Below the pieces are notes generated by a model that did not search any database, was not told where the DNA came from, and worked only from the letters and a program-made list of their open reading frames with translations. Position numbers and translations under genes: made by a program. DNA of 64,000 nucleotides from Sipunculus nudus. Taxonomy: Eukaryota; Annelida; Sipuncula; Golfingiida; Sipunculidae. Numbering within the stretch: the stretch's first letter is position 1; each line of letters begins with the position of its first letter. Below are positions 1-11,800 of this stretch, piece after piece. The DNA lies in NCBI GenBank assembly GCA_026874595.1, contig CM049308.1, positions 21,923,867-21,987,866 of the forward strand, given 5' to 3'.

Positions 1-1205
1 ACAACTCTTGCAGTATCTCGTAAAATATCTCGTGAATAGAGATATTTCGAGATTTCATTCATCTTGCGCCAAAGGCCACATTATTGCAGGAATCTTTTTG
101 AAACTGACATATCATAAGTCCTACACTAGTATCTCGAAATTGTTTTTTCATTTTTTTAATATGGCTGCTAAGGGGCGCTGCACACGACCCTCACAGATAT
201 ATCATTACATTGGCCATATCTCTAAAACCCAAAGCCTCAATTACATAAACTATAGCTTATTTTTTCCCTCTGAGTCTTCTCCATAAACTGATAATGTCAT
301 CTGGTCTCAATGTTGTGTCACTTTGTCATTGTGTCCGTCTGTTTGTCAGTTGTCCTCAAATTTGCCTGCTTGCTGGTTCTTGCGTCTCACATATAGCATT
401 CTACAGGCCACAGTTTTTAAAGAATCATTTGAAAACTGATGCATATTATGTTTCACAGAAATATCTCTGAACATTTTTTCTATTTTCCGGATATGGCCGC
501 TAGGTGGCGCTGCACATAACCCTCACACACATATCATTATATTGACCATATCTCTAAAACCCAAAGGCACAATTACAGAAACTATGGCTTATTTTCTTTC
601 CCTGAGTCTTCTCCATGACCTAGTAATGTCATCTGGTCTCAATCTTGTGTCACTTTGTCAGTGTGTCTGTTTGTCAGTTGTCCTAAAATCCGCCTACTTG
701 CTGGTTCTTGCGTCTCATATATAGCATTCTAAAGGCCACAGTTTTTTTTCAGGAATCCTTTTAAAACTGGTACATCTTATGTGTTACACTAATATCTCAA
801 AACAGATTTTTCATTTTCCGGATATAGCCACTAGGGGGCGCTGCACTTTCACCTCCCCAACATATCATATTTTGGCTATCTCTCCAAAATTATAAACCTT
901 ACCTACATAAACTATCGCTAATTTTGCTCTTCTTCACCTTCGGCGCTTTTGTCTGTAATCTGTTATCACAGATGTGTCAGTATGTCTGTCTGTTCGTCTT
1001 TTGTTGTCAGTTTTGTCTGCTTCCTCGTTGCTTTGTCTGATATGTCATTTTACAGGCCACAACTTCTCAGCAAACGCTGAGGGTCATTCAAATAATAGAA
1101 AACCCACAATATGTTCTGTCTGTCCGTCTGTCTGTCATTTCAACTTCCGGCAAGCGCTCGACCTCTGGTCGTCTAGTTTTATTCTTGGACATGCAGCATT
1201 TTAGA
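1..1205. repeat. Tandem array, ~330-bp unit, about 3 copies
   Basis: Three diverged copies follow one another. The landmark GGGGCGCTGCAC (or GGTGGCGCTGCAC) recurs near 173, 505 and 834. Around each copy sit the same phrases: 'atatctctaaaaccca', 'gtcttctcca', 'gtcactttgtca', 'tctgtttgtcagttgtcc' and 'atagcattcta..aggccaca'. The third copy decays into TGTCTGTC-type sequence. Short ORFs here are not conserved between copies and are not genes. The array may start before the window. Confidence 0.8.
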
Positions 1206-2100
1206 TTTTGTATTGAACCACCAGGGTTACAATGATTAAAGTGTACATTTAATTGTGTCCACAAAGTGGTGTATTGCTGTGAAAGTGTGGATGTTCATGA
1301 GATAAGTAATTCCTTTTTTCAGAAGAGTAAAAACTTCACCAGGTGTGAAATTGACTATTAATTCCAGTAATTAATTAAAACTGGGATAGTAATTAGCACA
1401 TTGATATTGTTTGTCCCTCATTCAACCAACAGTGTGTATACTTTATTTGAAAAGATGTTTTATTTTATCAAATTTACTTTTATTTTATTTTGGTGAATAA
1501 AATTAAGCATGTCCTGAAAACTCCAATGTGCAAAACTTTTTAATAGTGATTCAAGGAATATTCTTGTAGATGCCATGTTGTGGCATTATTTTCTTTTAAA
1601 ATCAGTTTAAACATTTATGATTTAAAAATAATTAAATAAATGTGTATGCATAATATGACCCAATGTTTTTTACTCTGTATATATAATGATTGCAACTTTT
1701 GCAACAATTCTAATATTTTAACTTATATTTTCAGGTTTTTTAATTAAAAAATTATAAACCTGTAAATAAAAAAATGATTCAGATAAAAACTTCTTAATGG
1801 AAAAAGTGGATCTGCTTAAAGAAATAGGATTATATATAAACTTAAATGCATTATTCTCTTGAAAGTGAAATAAAGGTATTTGTCCATTCTGTCCACTTGC
1901 CTGTCCATCTGTAAATTTTCATATGCAACACAGTATCTCAAAACTTTTACTGTTTTTCTTCATGACAGTCTTGTCAGAGTATTAGTTTGCAATCATATAT
2001 TTAGAACTTTACTATAACCAAGTAGGAGGGCCCCTTTCCTTTTAGCTTTTCATATTCTTATATAAATGAAAAAACATTACAATAGAATATTTCTACATCC
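1206..2100. other. AT-rich spacer, no feature recognised
   Basis: AT-rich sequence with no long ORF. A short TGTCC-rich patch near 1880-1912 resembles the head of the dispersed elements found elsewhere in the window, but no clear boundary is visible. Confidence 0.4.
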
Positions 2101-2741
2101 ACCTTCATGCTGCCCTCACTTTTCCCTTCTCCGAACCCCATCCCAAAGTCAGCCTCAGTAAGCAAGAACAAGATGAATCAGATATATTCATACTAAAATA
2201 TTTTGTATAACTATTCGTCCATAGGTACCTATGTACATGCCAGAAATTATGTTAATATTGTGTAATATGTAGACATAGTGGGCATCACAATAATGTACCT
2301 TGTCAAGACTAAAGAGATATTGTGTCATACAGTCACATATTCATAAATCACTTCATCAGCATAGTTAATCATAACATCATATCTGTCAAATTGAACACTT
2401 GCAGACTACCATACACTTTAGATCCTTCAACAAATAGCCTTGTCATCGTTCTACTACTGCTTATTACTGCTGTCATTGCATTCATATTTGCTCAAATATA
2501 TCACAATTTTCAACCCCTCCTAAATAAATAAAAAATAAACCACTTTATTTGACTCTATTAATCCATCAGTCAGGTAATTTCATTTATCATTTACTCACAT
2601 ATTACATTACATTCCTTTATAATAGCCCAACATGTACATGATATTCATAAGCTTTATCGACTCAATATTATTACAGTCGAGAAAAATTTATAGTCCAGTC
2701 ACGATCAGCTGAGCGACGTGACCCATGGGTCCCTTGTTTCC
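2101..2741 (+). repeat. Dispersed element 3' part (family A), copy a
   Basis: Ends in CAGCTGAGCGACGTGACCC then ATGGGTCCCTTGTTT, the terminal signature shared with ends at 3947, 15555, 21075, 23495 and 39186. The body ('tccgaaccccat', 'aagatgaatcagatatattc', 'catgccagaaattatgt') recurs about 1.2 kb downstream in copy b, and its 'catgccagaaatt' phrase recurs in the cores at 13250, 13935 and 38115. Confidence 0.75.
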
Positions 2742-2939
2742 TGTAAGCACTGATTAATTAAATTTCATAACCTGTACGTATATGCAAGGGTATTGTAACT
2801 CCCACCATCCCCTTCCCCCACCCCACTTAAGTCCTTGCTCCTTGGCACTGTGAACAATAGTTCTATTGCTATAGCATAAAATTGAATAATTTGAAGAAAT
2901 ATATACAGAGAGATTGAGGCGTTGTAACTCCCATCATAA

Positions 2940-2960
2940 CCCCCCCCCCCCCCCCCCCCC
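2940..2960. repeat. Poly-C tract (21 bp)
   Basis: Uninterrupted C run. Similar runs occur at ~19225, ~22607, ~23720 and ~56816, and a G run at 49745. The exact length is likely to be polymorphic and prone to sequencing error. Confidence 0.9.
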
Positions 2961-3269
2961 ATCAAGTCCTACCGCCAGTGGAATGAGGACTTTATAGCAA
3001 CTGTATACAAATCATGAAATGGAAAACAAAGTTTATTAAAAAAATATGATCTCATTAGAAAAATGTGTCAAATGTTGAACTGTCAACAGCCTGTCAGAAA
3101 GGTATCCAATGGAAACGCATGGTCAGATCTTAAAATATTATTTGCAACAATTTCTTCAATCATAATTCATATCAACCAACCATGGCCTAGATTACCTCTT
3201 ACTCTCAGACTTTATCTACATTTCATAATATTTTAGATTTTAACCTTCCAGGTGTTTAAGTACTGTTGA

Positions 3270-3947
3270 ATGCTCCGTCCCTCTCTCTCTATCTCATTTT
3301 CTCTCTACATCCAACCCTCCTTGTTGCCGTCACTGTTTCCTTCTCCGAACCCCATTCCAATGTCAGCCTCAGTAAACGAGAACAAGATGAATCAGATATA
3401 TTCATATTTTTATATATTGTATAACTATTTGTTACCTATGTACATGCCAGAAATTATGTCAAAATGTGTAATATGTAGACGTGGTGGGCATCAATCTAAT
3501 GTACCTTGTCAAGACCTAAGATATATAATGTCATATAGTCACAATTCATAAATCCCCTCTTCAGCATAGTTAATCATAACTTTATATCTGTCAAATTGAA
3601 ATCTTGCAGACTTCCATACACTATAGATCCTTCAACAAATAGCCTTATCATCATTCCACCACTGCTTAGTGTACTGTCATTGCATTCATATTTGCTCAAA
3701 TATATCCCTATTTTCAACAGGTCCCAAATAAATAAAAAATAAACCACTATATTTACTCCATATTAATCCATCAGTCAGCTTATTTCATTCATCATTTACT
3801 CACATATTACATTATATTCCTTTATAATAGCCTAACATGTCCGTGATATTCATAAGGTTTGTCGACTAAATATAGTATCTCAATGGTGATACATTTATAG
3901 TCCAATCACGATCAGCTGAGCGCCGTGACCCATGGGTCCCTTGTTTT
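3270..3947 (+). repeat. Dispersed element 3' part (family A), copy b
   Basis: Second copy of the block at 2101-2741, closely similar throughout and ending in CAGCTGAGCGCCGTGACCC then ATGGGTCCCTTGTTTTT. The two copies lie about 1.2 kb apart in the same orientation, so they are either a tandem duplication or two neighbouring insertions. Confidence 0.75.
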
Positions 3948-4103
3948 TGCTATGTAATCAGAAACAAAGAACTTTTTTTCCCCCAAATTGAAAGTTGTTG
4001 GTGCCGTTTGATATTTGTAAAATTTACACTTACAATTATGATGTGTACAATCAGTGTATAAAACTGGAAAAGCCAAGGTCGAATACACAAATTTTCCAGG
4101 ACT

Positions 4104-4860
4104 TTTTTTTTTTTTTTTTAACAAAGTTTTATTCAACAAAAATAATTACAAAGCTTTTCAGGTCTGTACAAAGCTATGATATGACGTACATAAATTAATC
4201 ATTAACCACCTCTACAATTTCCTTCAATACACATCTCCAAACAATATAAAATAATATAAAAAAATTCCACATTAACATGTCGAATTCTGTTTCATTATAA
4301 TAAACATTGTAATATCGACCACTTTTCCATAAAATTAGACACATTCCCCTTATTTTTTGCAATAATATATTCTATCTTCATATAATGTTTCAAATAATAC
4401 TTGAACGCTCCAATATTTAATTCTTCCTGCTTACATCTACATCTATAGATGTATCTTTTTCCCAATGTGAGTAGATAATTTTTCCAATCGTCACCATTTA
4501 AGTCTCCTAAGAATACTGTTTTCTTATCAATGTGAAAGTGATCAAATTTCAACTTATTTTGACTCCATTTTTCCATAGATATCCAAAATGTTTTTATTAT
4601 GTTACATTCCCAGAACAGGTGAGGTATATCCTCAGTGGCGAATTTGCAGAATGAACATTTATTATCTTCTTTTAACTTCCATTTTTCCAACCAATAATTA
4701 GTAACAAGAACATTCTGTAAAAATCTAAATTGAAAATTCTGAGTTTTCACATCTGTAAATACCTGTTTTGGTAGTAAGTGTACAGACCACCAGTCACAAT
4801 GGTCAATATTCAAATATTTATTAATCTGTGGTGGCTTTAAAGTGTTTGAGCATGTACAAC
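4104..4860 (-). mobile_element. 5'-truncated LINE tail (RT C-terminal zinc-finger region)
   Basis: Read on the minus strand, an open frame (4813 down to 4295; open upstream to about 4860) encodes the C-terminal part of a non-LTR retrotransposon polyprotein. Visible features are 'FQFRFLQNVLVTNYWLEKW', then a Cys/His motif CSFC-x8-H-x4-C ('HLFWEC') and a following tryptophan-rich stretch. This is the arrangement of the zinc-binding region after LINE reverse transcriptases. A T-run at about 4104-4120 on the + strand is the A-tail of the minus-strand element. No RT palm or endonuclease is present, so it is a typical 5'-truncated dead copy. The clade cannot be resolved from this piece. Confidence 0.75.
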
Positions 4861-5723
4861 TGTCATGCAGATAAGAGCACTAATCTGCAAGACCACCTGC
4901 TTAATGTGACAATTTTCTAAAGATAGAATCTAAACAAATTGACTACTACCTGTGGACGAACAAGCAACAATAGTTTGATAACAGCATTGTAAATGGTGGT
5001 AATTGCACTTTGCAATATTTTATGCTGTTAGGGTTCCCACCATGAGTTGCATAGAATGGCTGTATCATCACCCTGGGCCACCATGTTTGAATATTGCACA
5101 GACAATTTAATTAATCATATGCTTTGGATTCTTGTTTGAAATCATGAATATAGGCTCTATTGGTTAAGTTTCACACCACATAGGGTACAGCCCGGAGCCA
5201 CACAATGCGGCTGCCTTGGACAAAAGACAAATGTTACGAAGTACCCGTTTCATTTAAACAGGTTATCTGTATTATGTGTGATTGCATCCATTTTACATTT
5301 AATCAGTTTGTGATTAAATATTGTATATAGTTCATCCTGGTGGTTTCATAAGCCAACACTGTCATACCATAACAAACACACCATTTCCTTTCAGCGAAAA
5401 AAAACCCAAAAAAATAACAAAACCTGAATATTTGTTTCGGGCATTTTTTCATTGAAAACGCCTAAAAGATTTATCTTTTTGTTTTAATTTTTTTCTCAAG
5501 CCAAACTTAGCAGCACATAATCCGCTCACTTCAGGTTGATGTAATATCGGTGGCGCTTCCAGATAAAATCGCCTCAGCTTGATCTTAACTGGGCTGTCGG
5601 TGGCACAAAATGGCGGTGGCACCAGGCTCTAACATAAAGAACACTTCAAGATTACATTTTCATGTGAATACTTATCATTTTGATGAATCAGGAATAAACT
5701 TGTGAATTTCTGTTTTAAAACAG
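4861..5723. other. Region just upstream of the first recognised CRNKL1 exon; no exon recognised
   Basis: AT-rich. The family's N-terminal exon (about 20 residues ending before V-K-N-K) should lie upstream of the acceptor at 5722-5723, but I could not find it here or in 1-4860. An ATG at 5610 reads through a short frame that lacks the expected basic peptide and ends in a stop before the acceptor, so it is not a convincing start. Confidence 0.4.
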
Positions 5724-5813
5724 GTGAAGAACAAGATGCCAGCTCCAGTCCAGATCACAGCAGAACAGCTTCTCAGGGAAGCAAAGGAGAGGGAGCTCGA
5801 GCTGTCAGAACCG
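5724..5813 (+). CDS. CRNKL1: CRNKL1 first recognised coding exon (30 codons)
   Basis: Acceptor 'aaaacag', donor 'gtgagt', phase 0 at both ends. Encodes [20 protein letters not shown]. The VKNK residues before the in-frame ATG at 5736 match the family, so the acceptor is genuine and translation most likely starts in an upstream exon. Initiation at 5736 is the alternative. Confidence 0.93.
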
Positions 5814-8800
5814 GTGAGTTAATCGTATTTCTTTCAATATTAATTGCATAATGGCCTCTTGTCAGTATTGTTCAAACAATGAAACAGTAAAACTTTATAG
5901 TGTCATAGTCAAAGTGACTTAATTAAATATAGCTTTGAATTGGCAGAGGTTCGACACTAGCAGGTTTATTTTTTGTTGTTCTTGTGTTGTCAACTTAATT
6001 ACATAGTGTTGTGACTGACGATCGATTATAAATGATGATCGGTCTGCTGATGCAGACGATCTGATGATCAATCTTGTATTGCCATCTAATCGATTACAGA
6101 GTTTTTCACAAAGGTTAAGCTTTATCATGCTGGAAGGTACACTTTTCATCAAATTTATGTGAAAAAAATTAGAACAGTATGTGTTTACTAATAGATTCAC
6201 ACCCTAAGTTTAAAATGTAGGCTATAGGCCAAAAAAATAAAAAGGTATGGTTCTCAGGCACTTTTTTTCTGAAATCAGTGCGGATGGGCAGTATTTTATT
6301 TTTGATCTTTTTTGGTATGTTTTGATAAAAATGTCATATGATCAGGGGAAAGTATAAAAATAACAAATTTGTTTGCTAAACAGGTGAAAGCACTACATAT
6401 ATTGTATTATTTATCTTCTTGAAAGATTAAAATAAAAATAAAAATGTTTGATGCTGGGGATTTAAATTGACGTGGGTGGTGCCTGAGAACCATACCTTTT
6501 ATTTTTTTAAGCCATAGAGTTATAACATATATTAGCTTTGATGTAGGCCTCTATCAATAGAGCCCTGGGTTTTCTGTTTAAACAGAAAAACGGAATTAAG
6601 GTTCAAAAACAGAATTATTTTAAATGCGTGGAATACGGCGATAAATCAGATTTAGAGCAGATTTCAACTGCCAATAAAGAAATTCTCAGCCAATATCTGG
6701 TAAAAAAAAAATCTTTAAAACTGCGCCAGCCATCTACATAACAAGCAGATATCAGCAGACCTTGCTTGTGTGCCAAGATTATTGAAAGTTGTAGTTAAAC
6801 ACTTTATGAATTTATGATATTAAATGATAGCTGAAGATTGACTTGATAAGATTGGAAATTTTTGGTTGAAACATATGTTGTGAATGTCTGCATTGTATTT
6901 TTACATGATACCCAATCTCTCCTTTGTTTTAGCCGCCGAAACAAAAAATCTCAGATGAAGATGAGCTCGCTGCTTACAGGCTTAGGAAAAGAAAGGTACT
7001 TTTGTTCAGTGTTAGACCCTAATTCATTCCAACTTCAATTGTGTTTTTATGAATATTGCATTTTTCTGCAAGAGCCATATTTCATAAAAAAGTATTCATA
7101 AGGTATGCATGATCTGTATTAGCTATTGAAGACTTTCATTGCTAAAGTGTAAAGCATAACAATTTAACAAAATTTTTTAATGTAAAGAATTTTATACATT
7201 TATTTTAATAATACCTTGATGAAAATAAGTATTGTAGTGGGACAGTGAGCATTTGATTACCTGCACTTGTTAGTGGTATCATTCTGGTCTCAAATTGATG
7301 TAACTTTAACGTGCTAGAAATCACCTTAATAAAATTATTATTGTTTGTAGATGTTTGAAGATAATATAAGGAAAAACCGGTCAGTAATGACAAACTGGAT
7401 CAAGTATGCTCAGTGGGAGGAGAGCCAGAAAGAGATACAGAGGTAAACAAACAAACAGGTGTCGAACCATAACCTCCTGGGCTGAGGTACTAATCAGTCC
7501 CAGAAAGTGTTATATTGTTGATACCATAGAAGCAGCAGCCAAGATGGTAATCTTAAGCCAGACAATCTAATATTGAATAATGTTACCTAACATTACATAA
7601 AAGTGTTACCCCATGGCCTTTTTTGGACATTTAACCTATAATATTTCTGGAGAAGTATAGCTTATTTTATTTCTTGGAGAAAGAGAAAAAAATGAGCAAG
7701 AGAAGAAAAAAAGAGAGAAAGAAAAGTAGAGAGAGAGGTAGAATCAGAGAGTTTCTCTCTTGTCTCTTAAAGTTTGTTTTTTCACATAACTAAACACTGA
7801 ATTATACTAATTATGGATATTTTTATGTACAGCCATTTACTTGTTTGTGACACTTTCGTCCTCTCGACCGCTACTGCTCAGTGGTAGATGGTATTTCTGC
7901 ACAGTGAGCAGATTGTGGAATTTGGGCAGGTTGTGTTGTCCGTCATAATTAGCACACCTGATACTTCTTTTCGGATGTGAATGGCCTCAAGGCGAGCAGT
8001 AGCAGTCCCACAGTCTGATGAAGTCCACTGACATGATTGGACAAAACTGTCAGAAACAAGTAAATAAGTAACTGTGTATAAGAATATTCATAGTATATAA
8101 TATACTACACTAGCCTTGTGTGATTTTAAGAGATAAACACTGAATAGTATTTGAAGATTATTGTCAGAGTTTGCTGACTGGTAGCAAGAATCAGATGATT
8201 TAGAATTTATAGATACCTGCATATTGCAGTACCCAAACTGTCTTATTTCACTTGAGTTCGGTAGTGCTGTGTCATATTTTATACAGTAAAACCTCAAAAT
8301 ATTGACCACAAATGAGACGCAGATAAAGTGGTTATATTTTTTTAAAGTGGTCTTCTAAGGGAGGTCGATAAAAAGCAAAAGAGAATCGGCACTGTTACAA
8401 GTAGTCGTTATTTTGGGATGGTCACCAAATTGAGCTGGTTGTAAGGGGAGGTTTTCCTGTAGTAATATCTGAAAAAGGTGCAGTGTATTGGTACAGCACA
8501 GATTCTACTTCTGTTATTTGCAGAGCCAGATCAGTGTGGGAGCGAGCACTTGACGTGGACCACAGAAACATCACTGTGTGGCTGAAATATGCAGAAATGG
8601 AAATGAAGTAAGTTTAAACTATAGATAAACCATTTGTTACCCATGAAAATAGACCTGCTAGGCCATAAGTAATAGTATTCCCACTTAAATATGTAAAAGG
8701 GATTGTTATCCAGTGCCTAGATGGATGTCATTGAGGCATTAGTTGCTCAAACTAACGGCCTTTGCACTAAATGGGATCAGTCCCTGGTATTTGCATATTA

Positions 8801-11800
8801 GTATGTCACAAGGTTTTTGTAGGACCTGGCAGATTATTCCCAGTGGAATATTAATATGTCACACTTTAGGTCAAGAATGGTGATAATTGAAGGACCCAAG
8901 ATTTATCTGGGATAGACCCCAATATTACTGACATCACAGGAAAACATCCTCAGTTCAGCTAGGTGGCAACAGGTGGTGCTAACTATCACATGACTGTACA
9001 TTATACCAGTCGATATGCCTACAGCATTGTGTTGGTATGATGAGTTCTATAGTTTTCTTTCATCTTGCAGCAAGCTGTGTAACTAATTCATTATCCAAAA
9101 AGTGTTATTTAAAGCATATTGACTGGGCAACCCTGTGTACAGAATAATTCAATTTTTTTTACAATATTGCAAGAGTGGCATTGAGTAAAAGATAACTTAA
9201 CAAGTAGTTCTTTTTAGTTTAATGGCTATGTAGGTTATGAGTATGTTACAATCTGCCTATGAAATAAATCATTTGTCATAATGTTTAACAGATTTCAAGC
9301 ATCTTCGTATGGATGTTCAGATATTGCACTAATATCTAATAAATCATAACTATTGACTTGTGTAAACATTTTGATTATTTCCACATTTGAGGTTTTCTTT
9401 CTGGAGTGATTTATGGACTAGAGCCCATGGTCAGGCATCACTTTATTATTTTAAAAGAATTGTGATATATTTCTCACCAGGAACCGGCAAATTAATCATG
9501 CAAGGAACATATGGGACAGAGCAGTGACCATCTTGCCTAGGGCCAACCAGTTCTGGTACAAATATACATACATGGAGGAGATGCTAAACAACATAGCAGG
9601 TATGGCCTGTACTAGACTATAGTCCATCTCATCCCCTCTTATCTACTTTTTTTGCTATGAAAATTTTTTATTAGTTATATTTCAAGGGATGCAATTATAG
9701 TGGGGAGTAGAGGATTATAGGACCTTATTTTCAACAAGGTAAATAAATACCTACCTTACACAGTATTTCAGAAAAAGAATTATATGAAAATATGAGAAAT
9801 CAGTCTACATTTTACAACATATCAGACCCATTTATGGCGGTCAAGGTCATTGGTCACATGCAAAAACAGCCTCAACTGACAGCTGCTGATTGGATGATCT
9901 CATGTAAACACTCTAAAAAATATTACCAGCTAAAACAAAGATGGCTAGGGACACATCATATCTGCCAGATCATGGTGTAAAACCTAAAATTTATTTAAAC
10001 ACAAACGGGGAATTTTCAGTAAAACATTTAATTGCCATATTAGGTTGTCACTTCGATATGTTGTTTTCTTGGAAAATATTGAAAAATATTAACTTTTAAG
10101 AACATCATCAACAAAACATAAGTGGACAGCAGGTGGTGAAACGGACTATAGCTGCACCTTTAGTTAGTTCTATGTGGACCTTTAGTCCATTCCATCGGCA
10201 GATGTAGTGAGTTCCATCTGCAGATGTCAGTTCCAAGTGTTCCAGAAGTTGCCTATTTGAAATAGAATGATTCGTTCTTTTCCAGTATTATCACATTGGA
10301 AAAAAAATCCACAGGTGAGTTTTATGTCCTTGGGCCCTTGTGTAATATTATTTTTATGCCCCCGCCACAAAGTGGCCAGGGCATATAGTTTTACCCATGT
10401 CCGTCATTCCAAAATCAAACAGTTGTACAGACTTTTTTTCGCAATGCCTGCAGATATTGGCCTGATTTTTGGTGTGTAAGCAGATAATGACCAGTTACAG
10501 AACAAGTTCGCGTTTCGTCAAGGTTGACCTTTTTTTGACCGTTTTATGGCTCCTAAACTTTAAAAATTTCATGAAAAATAGAAATTTTCATGACAAATAC
10601 ACATGTACGGACTTTTTTTCGCAATGCCTGCAGATATTGGCCTGATTTTAGGTGTGTGGGCAGATAATGACCAGTTACAGATTGAGTTCGCGTTTCATCC
10701 CAGTTGACCTACTTTTGATTTTTTTTTACGGCTCCTAAACATAGAAAATTTCAAGAAAAATTTAAATTTTCATGACAAATGTACATGTACAGCTGTTTTA
10801 GCCCTCAGCTCATAGGCTGATTGGCTATTGTCATCACCCAAGCTGTCCATCTGTCTGTCCGTCTGTCTGTCTGTCCGGAGTCTGTCCATCCTGCGTCTGT
10901 TAACTTTTACCTTGTGAGCAGGATATATATATCTCTAAAAGGATTCACCGCTGCAATTTTATTTCATCAGTGAATATGTATATCGATAAAATCTCGGTCA
11001 AGTTCGAAGATGGGTGACCTTGACCCATTTTTCTACATTTTAGAGCTGATTATACAAAAACACTCAAAAGCTTATATCTCAGGAACCATATGGTGGATTG
11101 TTATGAAACATGGTACATACCTCTCCAATTTAAATTTATAACTGATTATCAGCTTTTGCTAATATCCTAGTTTCGCAATGCAGTGCTTACAGATACTGGC
11201 CTAATGTTTGGTCTGTGGGCGCAGAATGACCACTTACAGATCAAGTTCGCGTTTCGTCCCAGTTGACCTATTTTTGACCATATGACAGATCCTGAACATA
11301 GAAAATTTCATGAAAGACAGAAATATTTATGAAAAATGCACATGTATGGACTTTTTTTCACAATGCCTGCAGATACTGGCCTGATTTTAGGTGTGTTACT
11401 TAATAATGACCCGTTACAGATCGTGTTTGCATTTTGCCCTTGTTGAACTACTTTTGACCATATGACTACTCCTGAACTTAAAAAATTTTACAAAATTTAA
11501 CAAATGTTTCTAATTTGCCCCAGGCGGGGGCATTTGTGTCGTTCTGACACATCTAGTTTTAGACAGTCACCATATCGGCAAATATATGATTAATTAATTA
11601 AAAAAACTGCTCTCCAGATATCTTGAGGACATGTAAATGGTCTTAGAGGAATACAGTTCCTGCTTTACCTCATGATGTGTGAATATATTATGTCTTGTAT
11701 TAATTACAGGTGGACGTCAGGTGTTTGAGCGATGGATGGAATGGGAACCAGAAGAACAAGCATGGCACTCATATATCAACTTTGAGTTGCGCTACAAAGA

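Noticed and set aside
2765-2965. Glycine-rich small protein on the minus strand
   Set aside because: The glycine run is just the poly-C tract read on the other strand; the remainder is not conserved in the neighbouring repeat copy.
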